Assembly (NCBI GenBank): GCA_963737575.1
Contig: CAVTTJ010000005.1
Span: 682,001 to 746,000 of the forward strand
Length of the DNA: 64,000 nucleotides
Source of the DNA: VRUE01 sp963737575
GTDB taxonomy: Bacteria > Actinomycetota > Thermoleophilia > Solirubrobacterales > 70-9
Reading direction: 5' to 3'
Of the stretch, positions 1 through 8,851 are shown piece by piece (the stretch's first letter is position 1; every line of letters begins with the position of its first letter). The notes beneath the pieces are model-generated. The model worked only from the letters and a program-made list of their open reading frames with translations. It had not been told where the DNA came from and did not search any database. Position numbers and translations under genes: made by a program.

Positions 1-429
1 GGGCTCGCGCTCGTCCCCGAGAGCGTCCCGATCGTCGTCCAACGGGCCGAATGGGAGGCCGCCCATGACGACGCCGGAATCGAGCTCAACTTCTTCCAGC
101 CGGGCGACTACGCCGTTCAGGATCGGGAGGTCGTCCTCGTCGACGGCGACCACGACCTGCTCGGCGACGGTTCGGTCGAGCTCCTCAGCACTCCCGGGCA
201 CAGCACCGGGCACCAATCGGTCAGGGTCGGCGTGGTCGTGATCGGTGCCGACGTCGCCCACTTCGCCGACGTCCTCGATGACCCGCGCTTCCCGGCCTTC
301 GCCGCCGACTTCGATGCCCAGCGCCGCTCCGCCGAGCGCCTTCGCGGCCTCCGAGAAGAGGGGCTCACGATCCTCCCGGGCCACGACCCGGACGTGCTCG
401 CGCCCGGCCCGGTCATGATCAGCGGATGA
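1..429 (+). CDS. MBL-fold hydrolase, C-terminal part (lactonase-like)
   Basis: The frame is open from the window edge to a TGA at 427-429, so the N-terminus, which would hold the HxHxDH zinc motif, lies outside. The visible 142 residues carry three later features of metallo-beta-lactamase-fold hydrolases: TPGHSTGHQSV near residue 64, a GADVAHF segment with the bridging Asp, and LPGHDPD near the end. The NFFQPGD segment and this motif spacing resemble N-acyl-homoserine-lactone lactonases, but substrate cannot be assigned from a fragment. Fold confidence is high; lactonase activity is an inference. Confidence 0.75.
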   Translation, partial: GLALVPESVPIVVQRAEWEAAHDDAGIELNFFQPGDYAVQDREVVLVDGDHDLLGDGSVELLSTPGHSTGHQSVRVGVVVIGADVAHFADVLDDPRFPAFAADFDAQRRSAERLRGLREEGLTILPGHDPDVLAPGPVMISG

Positions 430-554
430 CCGCCTGGGTCACGCGGATCGACGAGCTGCCGGCGCTGAGGCCAGCCGTCGAAGACCCCGGCGACGCCGCC
501 GACGGCCTCGTCGTAGTGGACAACAGCCGGGAAAAACCTTGCGCTGGCGGCTGA
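426..554 (+). CDS. possible 42-residue ORF, unknown
   Basis: A short frame begins with an ATG overlapping the stop of the preceding hydrolase (ATGA) and ends with TGA at 552-554, just before the convergent gene. The peptide starts MTAWVTRIDELPALRP and has no recognised domain. The overlap suggests translational coupling, but the ORF could equally be a decayed gene end or chance. It fills the only gap in this stretch. Confidence 0.2.
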   Translation: MTAWVTRIDELPALRPAVEDPGDAADGLVVVDNSREKPCAGG

Positions 555-555
555 T

Positions 556-1917
556 TCAGGGGGTGAGCACGCGGAACCGGACCGATACCGGGTCCGAGCT
601 GCCGCCCGGGCCTGCGGCGACGAGGTCGGCACGGTAGGAGCCCGGGGGGAGCGCCGTGTGGCCGAATCGTCCGGAGAAGGCGATCGTGTCACTACCGGCG
701 CTGCCGCGGGCGGTCAGCTGCCCCACCTTGCGGAACGCGGTCTTGCGCTTTCGCTTCACGACCCTGCGCACGGTGATCGTCACGTCCGCCACCTGGTCGA
801 GGGTGAAGGCGAATGCGGTGCCGCGCTTCTCCTTCTTCCCGCCCTTGACCCGGAATGCCTTGCGCTTCAGCTTCAGGCTGCTGATCTTGGGTCGGCTGAC
901 ACCCGGTGGCGGGGGCGGCGGCGCGCTCGAAATGTACTCGTCGGCGCCGATGTCCGGCGCGGAGCCCATCACGCGAGCGTCGCCCTCGAAGTCGAGGGCA
1001 CCGAGATCGGGTGAGGAGAGCCCCGCGTCGATCGTGGGCGAGCCGGCGGTCTCGTGGGCGTCACCCGTCGCGAGGTCGACCAATTGGGGCGGTGTGGTCT
1101 GAGAGTCCTGGTTGCCCGCACCCAGCGTCTTGGTGTCCATCCCTTTGCCGTAGGTCCTGACCGCATTCGGGTCGAAGTTCGAGTGGTCCAGCACCACTCG
1201 GGCCTTGCTGCCCGATTCTTCGGCCTGCAGGGAGACGTCCGTCCCGACGGACCCGGAGAAGAGGATCGAGTTGCTGATAGCCGCCGCGGACTCAACCGAG
1301 TTGGTCGTGCTGACGGCCATTGCGAAGCCGAAGAAGGCGGTCGCCAGGGAGGTGACGTTGCGAACGGTGCTGGTGCCCGGTCCGACGAGGAAGAGCGCCG
1401 CGCCGCCTTCACCCGAGTCGACGAAGATGCTGTCGCGGATGGTCACTTCGTGGGTGATGATCCCGGACTGTCCGCTCGAGACGACCCGGACCCTTTCGAT
1501 CGTCGAGCCGGGGCCGAGTTCGGCACACCCGAAATACGAATCCGCCTTATCTTCGATTTCGACGTCCGTGAGCCGGGTCCCGGCTCCCAGCGTCAGCATC
1601 TCGCCGATGTCGGTGGAAGTCGCGATGTGCGGCGGTTCGGCCGGGCTCGTCCCGTGGATGTTCAGCGCTTTCGTCGTCTCGATTTTTTCGATCCCGCCGA
1701 TCGAGTAGTTCCCCGCAAGGATCACGACCTCTTCGCCTTCCGGGGCTTTGTTGATCCCGCGGTCGATTCGGCAGGGTTCGCTTTCGGGGCAACTCCCCGT
1801 GGTCGCGCCTTTCGGTTTGACGTAGCGGACCGCGAGGGCGAGCTGGGGGAGGACGGCCGCCAGGAGCAGAGCGGCGCCGAGGCAGACGAGAAGCGGCCGG
1901 ATACGAGACATCCCCAA
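556..1917 (-). CDS. secreted right-handed beta-helix protein
   Basis: A 453-residue protein with an N-terminal signal peptide (Arg-containing start, hydrophobic Leu/Ala stretch to about residue 29). The middle holds irregular beta-helix-like repeats (for example NIHGTSP, VTIRDSIF, AAISNSILF), and a DIGADEY motif near residue 328 is typical of the choice-of-anchor Q/parallel beta-helix group. A Pro-rich linker then leads to a basic, beta-rich C-terminal domain with GRF, PGSYR and a final RFRVL. That domain resembles the C-terminus of the PKD protein at 51400-53364. A GGAGG sits 7 nt before a TTG start at 1917; an ATG two codons later is an alternative. Probably an exported surface or wall-associated protein; ligand unknown. 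Confidence 0.7.
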   Translation of the reverse strand: MGMSRIRPLLVCLGAALLLAAVLPQLALAVRYVKPKGATTGSCPESEPCRIDRGINKAPEGEEVVILAGNYSIGGIEKIETTKALNIHGTSPAEPPHIATSTDIGEMLTLGAGTRLTDVEIEDKADSYFGCAELGPGSTIERVRVVSSGQSGIITHEVTIRDSIFVDSGEGGAALFLVGPGTSTVRNVTSLATAFFGFAMAVSTTNSVESAAAISNSILFSGSVGTDVSLQAEESGSKARVVLDHSNFDPNAVRTYGKGMDTKTLGAGNQDSQTTPPQLVDLATGDAHETAGSPTIDAGLSSPDLGALDFEGDARVMGSAPDIGADEYISSAPPPPPPGVSRPKISSLKLKRKAFRVKGGKKEKRGTAFAFTLDQVADVTITVRRVVKRKRKTAFRKVGQLTARGSAGSDTIAFSGRFGHTALPPGSYRADLVAAGPGGSSDPVSVRFRVLTP

Positions 1918-1968
1918 AAGTCATCCTCCTCGCGCCTAAAGGAAGGCTAAATTACCAACGATCATCGG

Positions 1969-2886
1969 TCAGAGGTTCGGCAGCTCCTGTTCAAGCTCGA
2001 GCACCGGGGCGAAGAGGTCGCCGTGGTTCTCGATCCGCTCCAGCACGTCGCCGGACTCGAAGACGAGCGAGGCGGCGTCGCCGTTCTCGGCGGCGTGCTC
2101 GACCTCATCCCAGGTGACCGGCGTCGAGACGGTCGGCCGTTCGCGGGCCCGCATCGAGTAGACCGAGATCGTCGTTTTGCTGCGGTGGTTCTGGGACCAG
2201 TCGACGAAGACCTTGCCCCGGCGGTCGACCTTTTTCATTTTCGAGACGACCCTGTCGGGCGTCTCCTTTTCGAGCAGCTGGGCGATCGCTTTCGCAAGCG
2301 GTTTGGTCTCCTCGTAACTGACGTCCTTGCGGTTGAGCGGGACGTAGACCTGGAGGCCCTTGGAGCCCGATGTCTTCGGGAAGGCCTCGATCCCGAAGTG
2401 GTCGAACAGGTCGCGCAGCCGCAGCGCGACCCGGCAGCAATCGACGACGTCGGCCGGCGGGCCCGGATCGAGGTCGAACGCGAGGACGGTCGGCCGGTTC
2501 GGCGCCCGCGAACGCGAGAGCGAGGGATGCAGCTCGATCGCCGCCAGCTGCGCCATCCAAACCAGCGTGGGGAGGCTGTCGCAGACGCAGAAGTCGATGT
2601 TGCCCGAGCGCGGGCCGGCCCGGACCGATGCCGTCTTCACCCATTTCGGCCGGTGCTTGGGGCAGCGCTTCTCGAAGAAGGCGGAGTCGAGGTCGTCGAC
2701 CCCTTCGGGGAAGCGGCGCAGCGTCACCGCGCGGCCGTTCAGATGGGGGACCATCGTCGGCCCGACGCGTGCGTAGTAGTCGACCATCTCGCCCTTCGTG
2801 AACCCGGCATCCGGGTAGAGGACCTTGTCGAGGTTGGTGAGCTTGAGCTCACGCCCGTCGACCTCGACGTGGGTGTCCTTCGGCAC
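1969..2886 (-). CDS. ligD: LigD-type NHEJ DNA polymerase (polymerase domain only)
   Basis: A 305-residue stand-alone polymerase/primase domain of the bacterial non-homologous end-joining enzyme LigD. The family opening is visible (LTNLDKVLYPDAGFTKGEMV), as are the metal-binding DLD at residues 138-140 and the TSGSKGLQVYVPL segment that binds the nucleotide triphosphate. No ATP-dependent ligase or 3'-phosphoesterase domain is attached, so sealing must come from another gene. It starts with GTG only 3 bp after the ku stop, forming a ku-ligD operon on the minus strand. Role: fills or extends broken ends held by Ku, preferring ribonucleotides in characterised relatives. Confidence 0.9.
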   Translation of the reverse strand: MPKDTHVEVDGRELKLTNLDKVLYPDAGFTKGEMVDYYARVGPTMVPHLNGRAVTLRRFPEGVDDLDSAFFEKRCPKHRPKWVKTASVRAGPRSGNIDFCVCDSLPTLVWMAQLAAIELHPSLSRSRAPNRPTVLAFDLDPGPPADVVDCCRVALRLRDLFDHFGIEAFPKTSGSKGLQVYVPLNRKDVSYEETKPLAKAIAQLLEKETPDRVVSKMKKVDRRGKVFVDWSQNHRSKTTISVYSMRARERPTVSTPVTWDEVEHAAENGDAASLVFESGDVLERIENHGDLFAPVLELEQELPNL

Positions 2887-2889
2887 GGC

Positions 2890-3786
2890 CTACTTGGCGG
2901 ATTTCGCCTTGGCGGGCGAGGAGCGTTTTTTCGGCGCGGCTTTGCGTTTCCGTTTCGGCGTTTTTTTCGCCGCCTTGCCATTCGCCTTGCCGTCCGCCCT
3001 GCCTTTGACGGCGGCGATGCTCTCCTCGAGCGCGGCCATCAGGTCGGGGGCCTTGGTCGCCTTCGGCTCCTCGGTCGAGACGCCGGCCAGGACGTCCTTG
3101 CCTTCGGCCTTGCGTTCGATCAGGGCAAGGAGTTCCTCGCGGTACTCGTCTCGGTAGGCGCTCGGGTCGAATTCCCGGGTCAGGGAGTCGATCAGCTGCT
3201 CGGCCATCTCGACCTCGCGTTTGGCGACCTTCGGCTGTTTCGTGGGGAGGACGTCGTCGAGCTCTCCCGGGGGGACGACCTCGTCGGCGAAGCGCATCGT
3301 CGTCAGCGTCAGGACGCCGTCATTGGGGCGCAGCGCCGCCAGGTGCTCCTTGTTGCGGAAGACAAAGCGGGCGATCGCGACCTTTCCGGTCTCCTCCATC
3401 GCCTTGGCGAGCAGCGAATACGCTTTCTCGGCTCCGTCCGCCGGCCCAAGGTAATAGGGGCTGTCGAAGTAGATCGGGTCGATCTGGTCGAGGTCGACGA
3501 AGTCCTGGACCTCGATCGCACGGGTCTTCTCAGGCGCCAGGGCCGCCATCTCCTCCTTGGTCAGCGGCACGTAGCGGTCCGGTGTGATCTCGAACGCCTT
3601 GATGATCTTCTCGTAGGGGACCTCCTCGTCGGTCCCTTCGGCGACCCGGCGGTGGCGGATGCGGGCGCCGTCGGACTCGCGCAGCTCGCGCAGCGAGATC
3701 CCGCGGCGGGCGACCGCGCTGTAGAGCTTCACGGGCACGTTCAGCAGCCCGAAACTGATCGAGCCGCTCCATATAGCTCTGGCCAT
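2890..3786 (-). CDS. ku: Ku end-binding protein
   Basis: A 298-residue bacterial Ku homodimer subunit, which rings DNA double-strand ends and recruits LigD. The start is set by the diagnostic N-terminus MARAIWSGSISFGLLNVPVK; the frame stays open further upstream, but that extension would run into the divergent ABC gene and is not Ku-like. The conserved core includes the CPxxxK-free EVPYEKIIKAFE and SPYYLGP segments. The C-terminus is an extended Lys/Arg/Ala tail (about the last 40 residues), as in actinobacterial Ku proteins where such tails add DNA binding. Co-directional with and immediately before ligD. Confidence 0.93.
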   Translation of the reverse strand: MARAIWSGSISFGLLNVPVKLYSAVARRGISLRELRESDGARIRHRRVAEGTDEEVPYEKIIKAFEITPDRYVPLTKEEMAALAPEKTRAIEVQDFVDLDQIDPIYFDSPYYLGPADGAEKAYSLLAKAMEETGKVAIARFVFRNKEHLAALRPNDGVLTLTTMRFADEVVPPGELDDVLPTKQPKVAKREVEMAEQLIDSLTREFDPSAYRDEYREELLALIERKAEGKDVLAGVSTEEPKATKAPDLMAALEESIAAVKGRADGKANGKAAKKTPKRKRKAAPKKRSSPAKAKSAK

Positions 3787-3892
3787 CAGGGCATCACCTA
3801 CCCGGATTGTTCCAATCATCCACCGTCGTCCCTTCCCCGACCCCGCTGCCGGGAGCGTTCTTGCGCTTTGGCGCGGTGAGAAGATCCGCGGC

Positions 3893-4537
3893 GTGCTGTT
3901 CGAGCTAAGCGACGTCTGCCTGGCCCGCTGCGGCCGGAGCGTCCTCGAGTCCTTCGACGCCGAGGTGCCGGAGGGTGCGACCGCGGTCGTCGGGCCGTCG
4001 GGCAGCGGCAAGTCGACCCTGCTGCGTCTCCTCAACCGCCTCGCCGATCCCGACCGCGGCTCGATCTCCTATCGGGGGGAGCCGATCGCCGGCCGGGACC
4101 CGCTGCGGCTGCGACGCGAGGTCTCGCTCGTTCCTCAGCTCCCGGCGCTGCTCGAGGGAACCGTCGAGTCGAACATCGAGTACGCGGCGTCCCTCGCGGG
4201 GAAACCGCCCGACTCCGACCGATGCCTGCGCCTCGCCGGCCTCGGCGCCGAGTTCGCGGGCCGCGACGTCGCCCGGCTCTCGGTCGGCGAGCAGCAGCGG
4301 GCGATGCTGGCCAGAGCGCTCGTCCAGGACCCGGACGTCCTCCTCCTCGACGAGCCGACCTCGGCGCTCGACCGCGACGCACGGGACGCGATCGAGCGCA
4401 CCCTGACCGACCTGCGGCGAGAGCTCGGCATCTCGCTCGTCCTCGTCACCCACGACCCCGAGCAGGCAGACCGGATGAGCGAGCGGGTGATCCGGATCGA
4501 GGGCGGCAGGCCGGTGCCGGCGGCGGCGCCGCGGTGA
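3893..4537 (+). CDS. fetA: ABC transporter ATPase, FetA-like
   Basis: A 214-residue single nucleotide-binding domain with Walker A GPSGSGKS (residues 34-41), signature LSVGEQQRAML (about 128), Walker B DVLLLDEPTSALD (about 148-160) and a switch His in LVTHD. It is followed, with a GTGA start-stop overlap, by a permease of the UPF0014/FetB family, which points to the FetAB pair; in E. coli that pair exports iron and protects against peroxide. Substrate specificity here is inferred from the partner only. It starts at a GTG and is divergent from ku. Confidence 0.8.
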   Translation: MLFELSDVCLARCGRSVLESFDAEVPEGATAVVGPSGSGKSTLLRLLNRLADPDRGSISYRGEPIAGRDPLRLRREVSLVPQLPALLEGTVESNIEYAASLAGKPPDSDRCLRLAGLGAEFAGRDVARLSVGEQQRAMLARALVQDPDVLLLDEPTSALDRDARDAIERTLTDLRRELGISLVLVTHDPEQADRMSERVIRIEGGRPVPAAAPR

Positions 4538-5307
4538 CCACCTCGATCCACGTCGCGCTCTGGCAGGTCGCCGCGTCGCTGGTCCTGGTCGCGATCGCCG
4601 CCGCCATATCGCGCTGGCAGGAGGCGGACCTCGAGCGCGACATCGTGATCGCGACCGTCCGCTCGATCGTCCAGCTGACCCTGATCGGGTACGCGATCAA
4701 GCTGATCTTCGACGTCGACTCGATCTGGCTGGTGGTGGCGCTGCTGGCGGTGATGGTCCTGTTCGGGGCGCTGACGGCGCGGGGCCGCGCGAAGAGCGTC
4801 CCGAACGCGTTCTGGCCGCTGTTGATCTCGCTCGCCGTCGCCGCCGCAACGACGCTCGGGCTCGTCGTCCTCCTCGGCATCTTCGAACCGACGCCTCGCT
4901 ACCTGGTCCCGGTCGGCGGGATGGTGATCGGCAACTCGATGACCGCCTCCGCGGTGGCGCTCAACCGCCTCGGCGACGAGGTCGGCGACGGCCGGGCGAG
5001 GATCGAGGCGACCCTGGCGCTCGGGGCGACCGCCCGCGAAGCGGCGCTGCCGATCGTCAGGCGCTCGCTCCGCTCCGGGATGATCACCCTCGTCGACTCG
5101 ACCAAGACGACCGGGCTGATCTTCTTCCCGGGGACGATGGTCGGGATGCTCCTCGCCGGCGCCAACCCGACCGATGCGGTCCGGCTGCAGCTGATCCTCC
5201 TCTACTCGCTGCTCGGCAGCGTCGCGATCGCCGGCCTGCTGGCGACCATGCTCGCCTACCGCAACTTCTTCACCCCCGCCCAGCAGCTGCGCGAGGAGCC
5301 GGAGTGA
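4534..5307 (+). CDS. fetB: FetB/UPF0014 family permease
   Basis: A 257-residue integral membrane protein with about seven hydrophobic segments. Family signatures are visible: VRSIVQLTLIGY near residue 45, the glycine-rich GGMVIGNSMTA near residue 130 and the DSTKTTGLIFFPGTMVGMLL segment near residue 190. The GTG start overlaps the ATPase stop (GTGA), so the two are translationally coupled and probably form one exporter. In characterised members the substrate is iron; that is not provable here. Confidence 0.82.
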   Translation: MTTSIHVALWQVAASLVLVAIAAAISRWQEADLERDIVIATVRSIVQLTLIGYAIKLIFDVDSIWLVVALLAVMVLFGALTARGRAKSVPNAFWPLLISLAVAAATTLGLVVLLGIFEPTPRYLVPVGGMVIGNSMTASAVALNRLGDEVGDGRARIEATLALGATAREAALPIVRRSLRSGMITLVDSTKTTGLIFFPGTMVGMLLAGANPTDAVRLQLILLYSLLGSVAIAGLLATMLAYRNFFTPAQQLREEPE

Positions 5308-5321
5308 TCGCCGCCGCTCCC

Positions 5322-5327
5322 TAGACT
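5322..5327 (+). promoter_or_regulatory. putative -10 element of MFS gene
   Basis: TAGACT, 7 nt before the GTG at 5335. The spacing predicts a leaderless transcript. No convincing -35 is seen. Confidence 0.45.
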
Positions 5328-5334
5328 CGAAGGG

Positions 5335-6962
5335 GTGTCCCGCCAACAGCTGCTGACGCTCGTGGCGACGATCTTCGGCTCGATCGTCGTCTTCCTCGAC
5401 GCCACCGTGGTCAACGTCGCGCTGCCCGCCATCGGCGATGACCTCAACTCCGGCCTCTCCGGCCAGCAGTGGGTGGTCGAGGCCTACGCCCTCTCGCTCG
5501 TCTCATTGCTTCTGGTCGGCGGCTCGCTCGGCGACCAGTTCGGGCGGCGGAGGATCTACGTGATCGGGTTGGCGGCCTTCGGTGTGACCTCGGCGCTGTG
5601 CGCGGTCGCCCCGACCACCGGGATGCTGATCGGCGCCCGGGCGCTGCAGGGTGTCGCCGGCGCGCTACTGGTTCCGGGCTCCCTCGCGATCGTCGCCGCC
5701 ACCTTCGAGGGCGCGGCACGGGGGAAGGCGGTCGGGACCTGGACCGCGTGGACGGGGATCGCGACCGTGCTCGGCCCGGCCGGAGGCGGGGCGCTGGTCC
5801 AGGCGATCTCCTGGCGGGCGATCTTCTGGGTCAACCTGCCGCTGATCGCAGTCACCATCCTCCTCACGCTGCATTCGGTGCGCGAGAGCCGCGACCCCGA
5901 CGCCTTCCGCGGGATCGATTGGGCCGGCATCGCGCTCTCCGCGGCGGGTCTCGGCGGGCCCGTCTTCGCCCTGATCGAACAGCCGTCCCACGGCTGGGGT
6001 GATCCCATCGTCTGGGTGCCGATGGTCGCCGGGGTCGCCTGCTTCGCGCTCTTCATCCTCCGCGAGGCGCGCGCCCGCCACCCGCTGCTCGACCTCAGCC
6101 TCTTCAGGATTCGGAACTTCTGGGTCGCGAACCTGACGACCCTGTCCACCTACGCCGGGCCTGATCGGCGGGCTCTTCTTCGTCGGGCTCTTCCTCCAGC
6201 AGGTCGCCGGCTACACGCCGCTTCAGGCCGGCCTGGCGACGACTCCGATCTCGATCATCATGTTCATCCTCTCGCCGCGCTTCGGGAGGATCGCGTCCGG
6301 GGTGGGGCCGCGGGTGCCGATGTGCGTCGGGCCGATCCTCGGCGGGATCGGGCTGATGCTGCTGCTGCGCGTGGGGTCGGAACCGAGTTACGCCGCCGAC
6401 GTCCTGCCGGCGCTGATCGTGTTCGGCCTCGGGCTATCGGCGACGGTCGCGCCGCTGACGGCGACCGTCCTCGACTCGGTCGAGGAACGCCATGTCGGGA
6501 TCGCATCGGGGGTCAACAACGGGGTATCCCGGGTCGCCGGCCTGCTCGCGATCGCCGTCCTCGGGGCCGTGATCTCGGCCAGCTTCGGCTCGATGGTCGA
6601 GTCGAATCTGGGCCCACAGCCGCTCTCGGCTGCGGGGGCCAGGGCGGTCTCCGAAGCGAAGGAACAGCCGCTGGGGGTTCCGGCCACCGGCAAGCTGCGC
6701 GGCCGGCGAAGCCGATCGCGTGCGCAGCGCGTCGGTCGATGCCTCGACCTCGGCCTTCCACCTCGGGATCCTGATCGGGGGCATCCTGATGATCATCGGC
6801 GGCATCGTCTCCGGCCTCTGGATCGAGAACCCGCGCCGCCGGGTCGAGACCGTGCCGACCCGGGGTGCCGCCGCCGCCGGCGAGTGCGGCCATGACGCCG
6901 ACTGCGGCCAAGGTCGCTCGGACGGGGCGATCGAGGAAGCGCCCGCTCCCGGCCCTGCATAG
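5335..6962 (+). pseudogene. MFS drug exporter, DHA2 type, two frameshifts
   Basis: Reading across two shifts gives about 541 residues, the normal size of 14-helix EmrB/QacA-type proton-driven exporters. The N-terminal part has the DATVVNVALPAI and GSLGDQFGRRR motifs of the family. The frame is lost near 6160 (after a TYAG segment), where one extra C in GGGCCTG moves it to the next frame; that frame continues with GLFFVGLFLQQVAGYTPLQ. It is lost again near 6700 (extra C in GGCCGGCG), and the end is read in the third frame (SAFHLGILIGGILMIIGG). Both shifts are +1 in G/C runs, and the protein on either side is well preserved, so sequencing error is as likely as recent inactivation. The stop TAG is also the first part of the trpS -10. 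Confidence 0.75.
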
Positions 6963-6965
6963 AGT
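6960..6965 (+). promoter_or_regulatory. putative -10 element of trpS
   Basis: TAGAGT, 8 nt before the GTG at 6974, overlapping the stop codon of the MFS gene. Leaderless arrangement. Confidence 0.4.
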
Positions 6966-6973
6966 CACCCCGC

Positions 6974-7967
6974 GTGAGCACCGTCGTCTTTTCAGGGATC
7001 CAGCCGACCGGCCGCAAGCACCTCGGCAACTACATCGGGGCGATCCTCCAGTACGTCGAGAACCAGGATCGCGGCGACCCGGCGATCTACTGCATCGTCG
7101 ATCTGCACGCGCTCTCTGTCGCCTACGACCCGGCCGAGCTGCGCGAGCGCCTCTACGACACGACGGCGATCCTGCTGGCCTCCGGCCTCGACCCGGAGCG
7201 CTGCATCCTCTTTCGCCAGTCCGACGTGCGCGAGCACACCGAGCTGACCTGGCTGCTCTCCGCCGTCACATCTCACGGCGACCTCAACCGCATGACCCAG
7301 TTCAAGGAGAAGTCGGCGAAGCAGCGCGAGCTGGTCTCCTCGGCGCTCTTCTACTACCCGGTGCTGATGGCCGCCGACGTGCTCGCCTACCGGGCGACCG
7401 AGGTCCCGGTCGGCGACGACCAGCGCCAGCACGTCGAGCTGATGCGGGAGATCGCCCGCCGCTTCAACGAGCGCTTCGGCGAGACGCTGGTGGTACCCGA
7501 GCTGGTCATCCCGGAGGTCGGCGCCCGGATCATGGACCTGCAGGAGCCGGAGCGGAAGATGTCGACGACCGGCGGCACCGAGGCCGGCACCGTCCTCGTC
7601 CTCGACGAGCCCGACGCGATCCGCAAGAAGCTCGGCAGCGCCGTCACCGACTCCGGGCGCGAGATCGTGCGGGCGCCAGACAAGGCCGGGATCACGAACC
7701 TGATCGACATCCTCGCCGTTGCCCGCGGCGCGGCTCCCGAGCAGATCGAGGGGGAGTTCGAGGGTGCGGGCTACGGCGACTTCAAGAAGGCCGTCGCCGA
7801 TGGGCGTGGTTGAGATGCTCGCTCCGGTGCAGGAGCGCTACGCCGAGCTGCGACCGGACGAGGGGGGACTCGAGGCCGTTCTCGCCGCCGGTGCCGAGAA
7901 GGCGGGCGCGATCGCCGCGCCGATCGTCGCCGAGGTCCGCGAGGTGATGGGCGTGGGCCCGAAATAG
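6974..7967 (+). CDS. trpS: tryptophanyl-tRNA synthetase (frameshifted near its end)
   Basis: A class I aminoacyl-tRNA synthetase that charges tRNA-Trp. FSGIQPTGRKHLGNYIGA contains the HIGH-type motif, and the KMSTT form of the KMSKS loop is at about residue 196. As written, the frame stops at 7813 after a DFKKAVADG segment. The expected C-terminus (VVEMLAPVQERYAELR and on to a final VGPK) continues in the next frame to a TAG at 7965-7967. A single extra G in GATGGGCGTG at about 7804 explains this, and the corrected protein is 330 residues, the usual length. As trpS is normally essential, an assembly error is likely. The GTG start is preceded by a -10-like TAGAGT. Confidence 0.88.
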
Positions 7968-8103
7968 ATTCCGCCCGGGTGCTCTGCTCCCGCTCTTCAT
8001 AAATTCCGCCGACTTCCTCTGCTTCGCTCCTCGCGAGAACCAGGCTGTGACGCTCGTCGCTTCCGCGGTCGGAAGCCGGCGGGTAGGCGTCGCTCGTGCG
8101 CGG

Positions 8104-8109
8104 TACGGT
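8104..8109 (+). promoter_or_regulatory. putative -10 element of scpA
   Basis: TACGGT, 7 nt before the scpA ATG at 8117, in a 149-bp gap after trpS. No Shine-Dalgarno is visible, consistent with a leaderless message. Confidence 0.5.
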
Positions 8110-8116
8110 TGCGGTC

Positions 8117-8851
8117 ATGACCGTTGTCGACCTGGATCTGGAGCTCGACGTCTTCGCGGGGCCGTTCGACCTGTTGATGGCGATCCTGCTGCGCGAAGAG
8201 ATCGACCTCCTGGAGATCGAGCTGGCGGAGGTCGTCGTCGCCTACGTCGAGCACCTCGAGAGCCAGGGCGAGCTCGAGCTCGAGGTCGCCACCGAGTTCC
8301 TCGTCCTGATCGCCGCCCTGCTGGAGCTGAAGTCGCGCCTGCTGCTGCCGGGCGCCGACGAGGAGCTCGAGGAGCTCGGCCCCGAGGAGGCGATCGAGGA
8401 GCTGCTCGCGCGCCTGCTCGAGTACCGCCGCTACCGCGACGCCGCCGAGATGCTGACCGAGCGCTTCGAGGCGGAGCGGCCCTATCTCTACCGCTCGGCG
8501 CCATTGCCGTCGGAGCTGCGCCGCGTCGCGATTGAGGCCGCGAGCGCTGTCTATGACCCGGAGCGTCTGGCGGCGTCCCTCGGTGACCTGTTGACGACAC
8601 CGCCGCCGCTCGACATCAGCCACATCCGGCCGACCGTCTCGCTCGAGCGCCGCCTGCGGGCGCTCCGCGATGCCCTCACCGGGAGGCCCAGCATCGACTT
8701 CGACGATCAGTTCGGCGGCGAGGACCGGCTGACCCAGGCCGTCACCCTCTTCGCTCTGCTCGAGCTCTACCGCAAGGGCGAGGTGACCTGGAAGCAGGCA
8801 AAGCCGCTCGGGCCGATCGAGATCCGGCGCGTGGAGGAGGCGCAGGCGTGA
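8117..8851 (+). CDS. scpA: segregation/condensation protein ScpA
   Basis: A 244-residue kleisin subunit of the SMC-ScpAB condensin, bridging the SMC heads. The N-terminal FAGPFDLLMAILLREEIDLLEIEL motif region is characteristic, with the Leu/Glu-rich middle and a C-terminal winged-helix segment (VTLFALLELYRKGEVTW). The ATG at 8117 is chosen because a -10-like TACGGT lies 7 nt upstream; a GTG at 8096 would be inside the promoter. scpB follows with a GTGA overlap. The smc gene it should serve is at 46461. Confidence 0.92.
   Translation: MTVVDLDLELDVFAGPFDLLMAILLREEIDLLEIELAEVVVAYVEHLESQGELELEVATEFLVLIAALLELKSRLLLPGADEELEELGPEEAIEELLARLLEYRRYRDAAEMLTERFEAERPYLYRSAPLPSELRRVAIEAASAVYDPERLAASLGDLLTTPPPLDISHIRPTVSLERRLRALRDALTGRPSIDFDDQFGGEDRLTQAVTLFALLELYRKGEVTWKQAKPLGPIEIRRVEEAQA

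Noticed and set aside
2023..3879. Long open frame on the plus strand opposite ligD and ku
   Set aside because: It is a GC-bias shadow: the minus strand encodes two well-recognised proteins and the plus frame has no domain, only Arg/Gly/Asp-rich low complexity.
3787..4035. Upstream extension of ku to 4035
   Set aside because: The extra residues are not Ku-like and would overlap the divergent ABC ATPase gene; the MARAIWSGS start is diagnostic.
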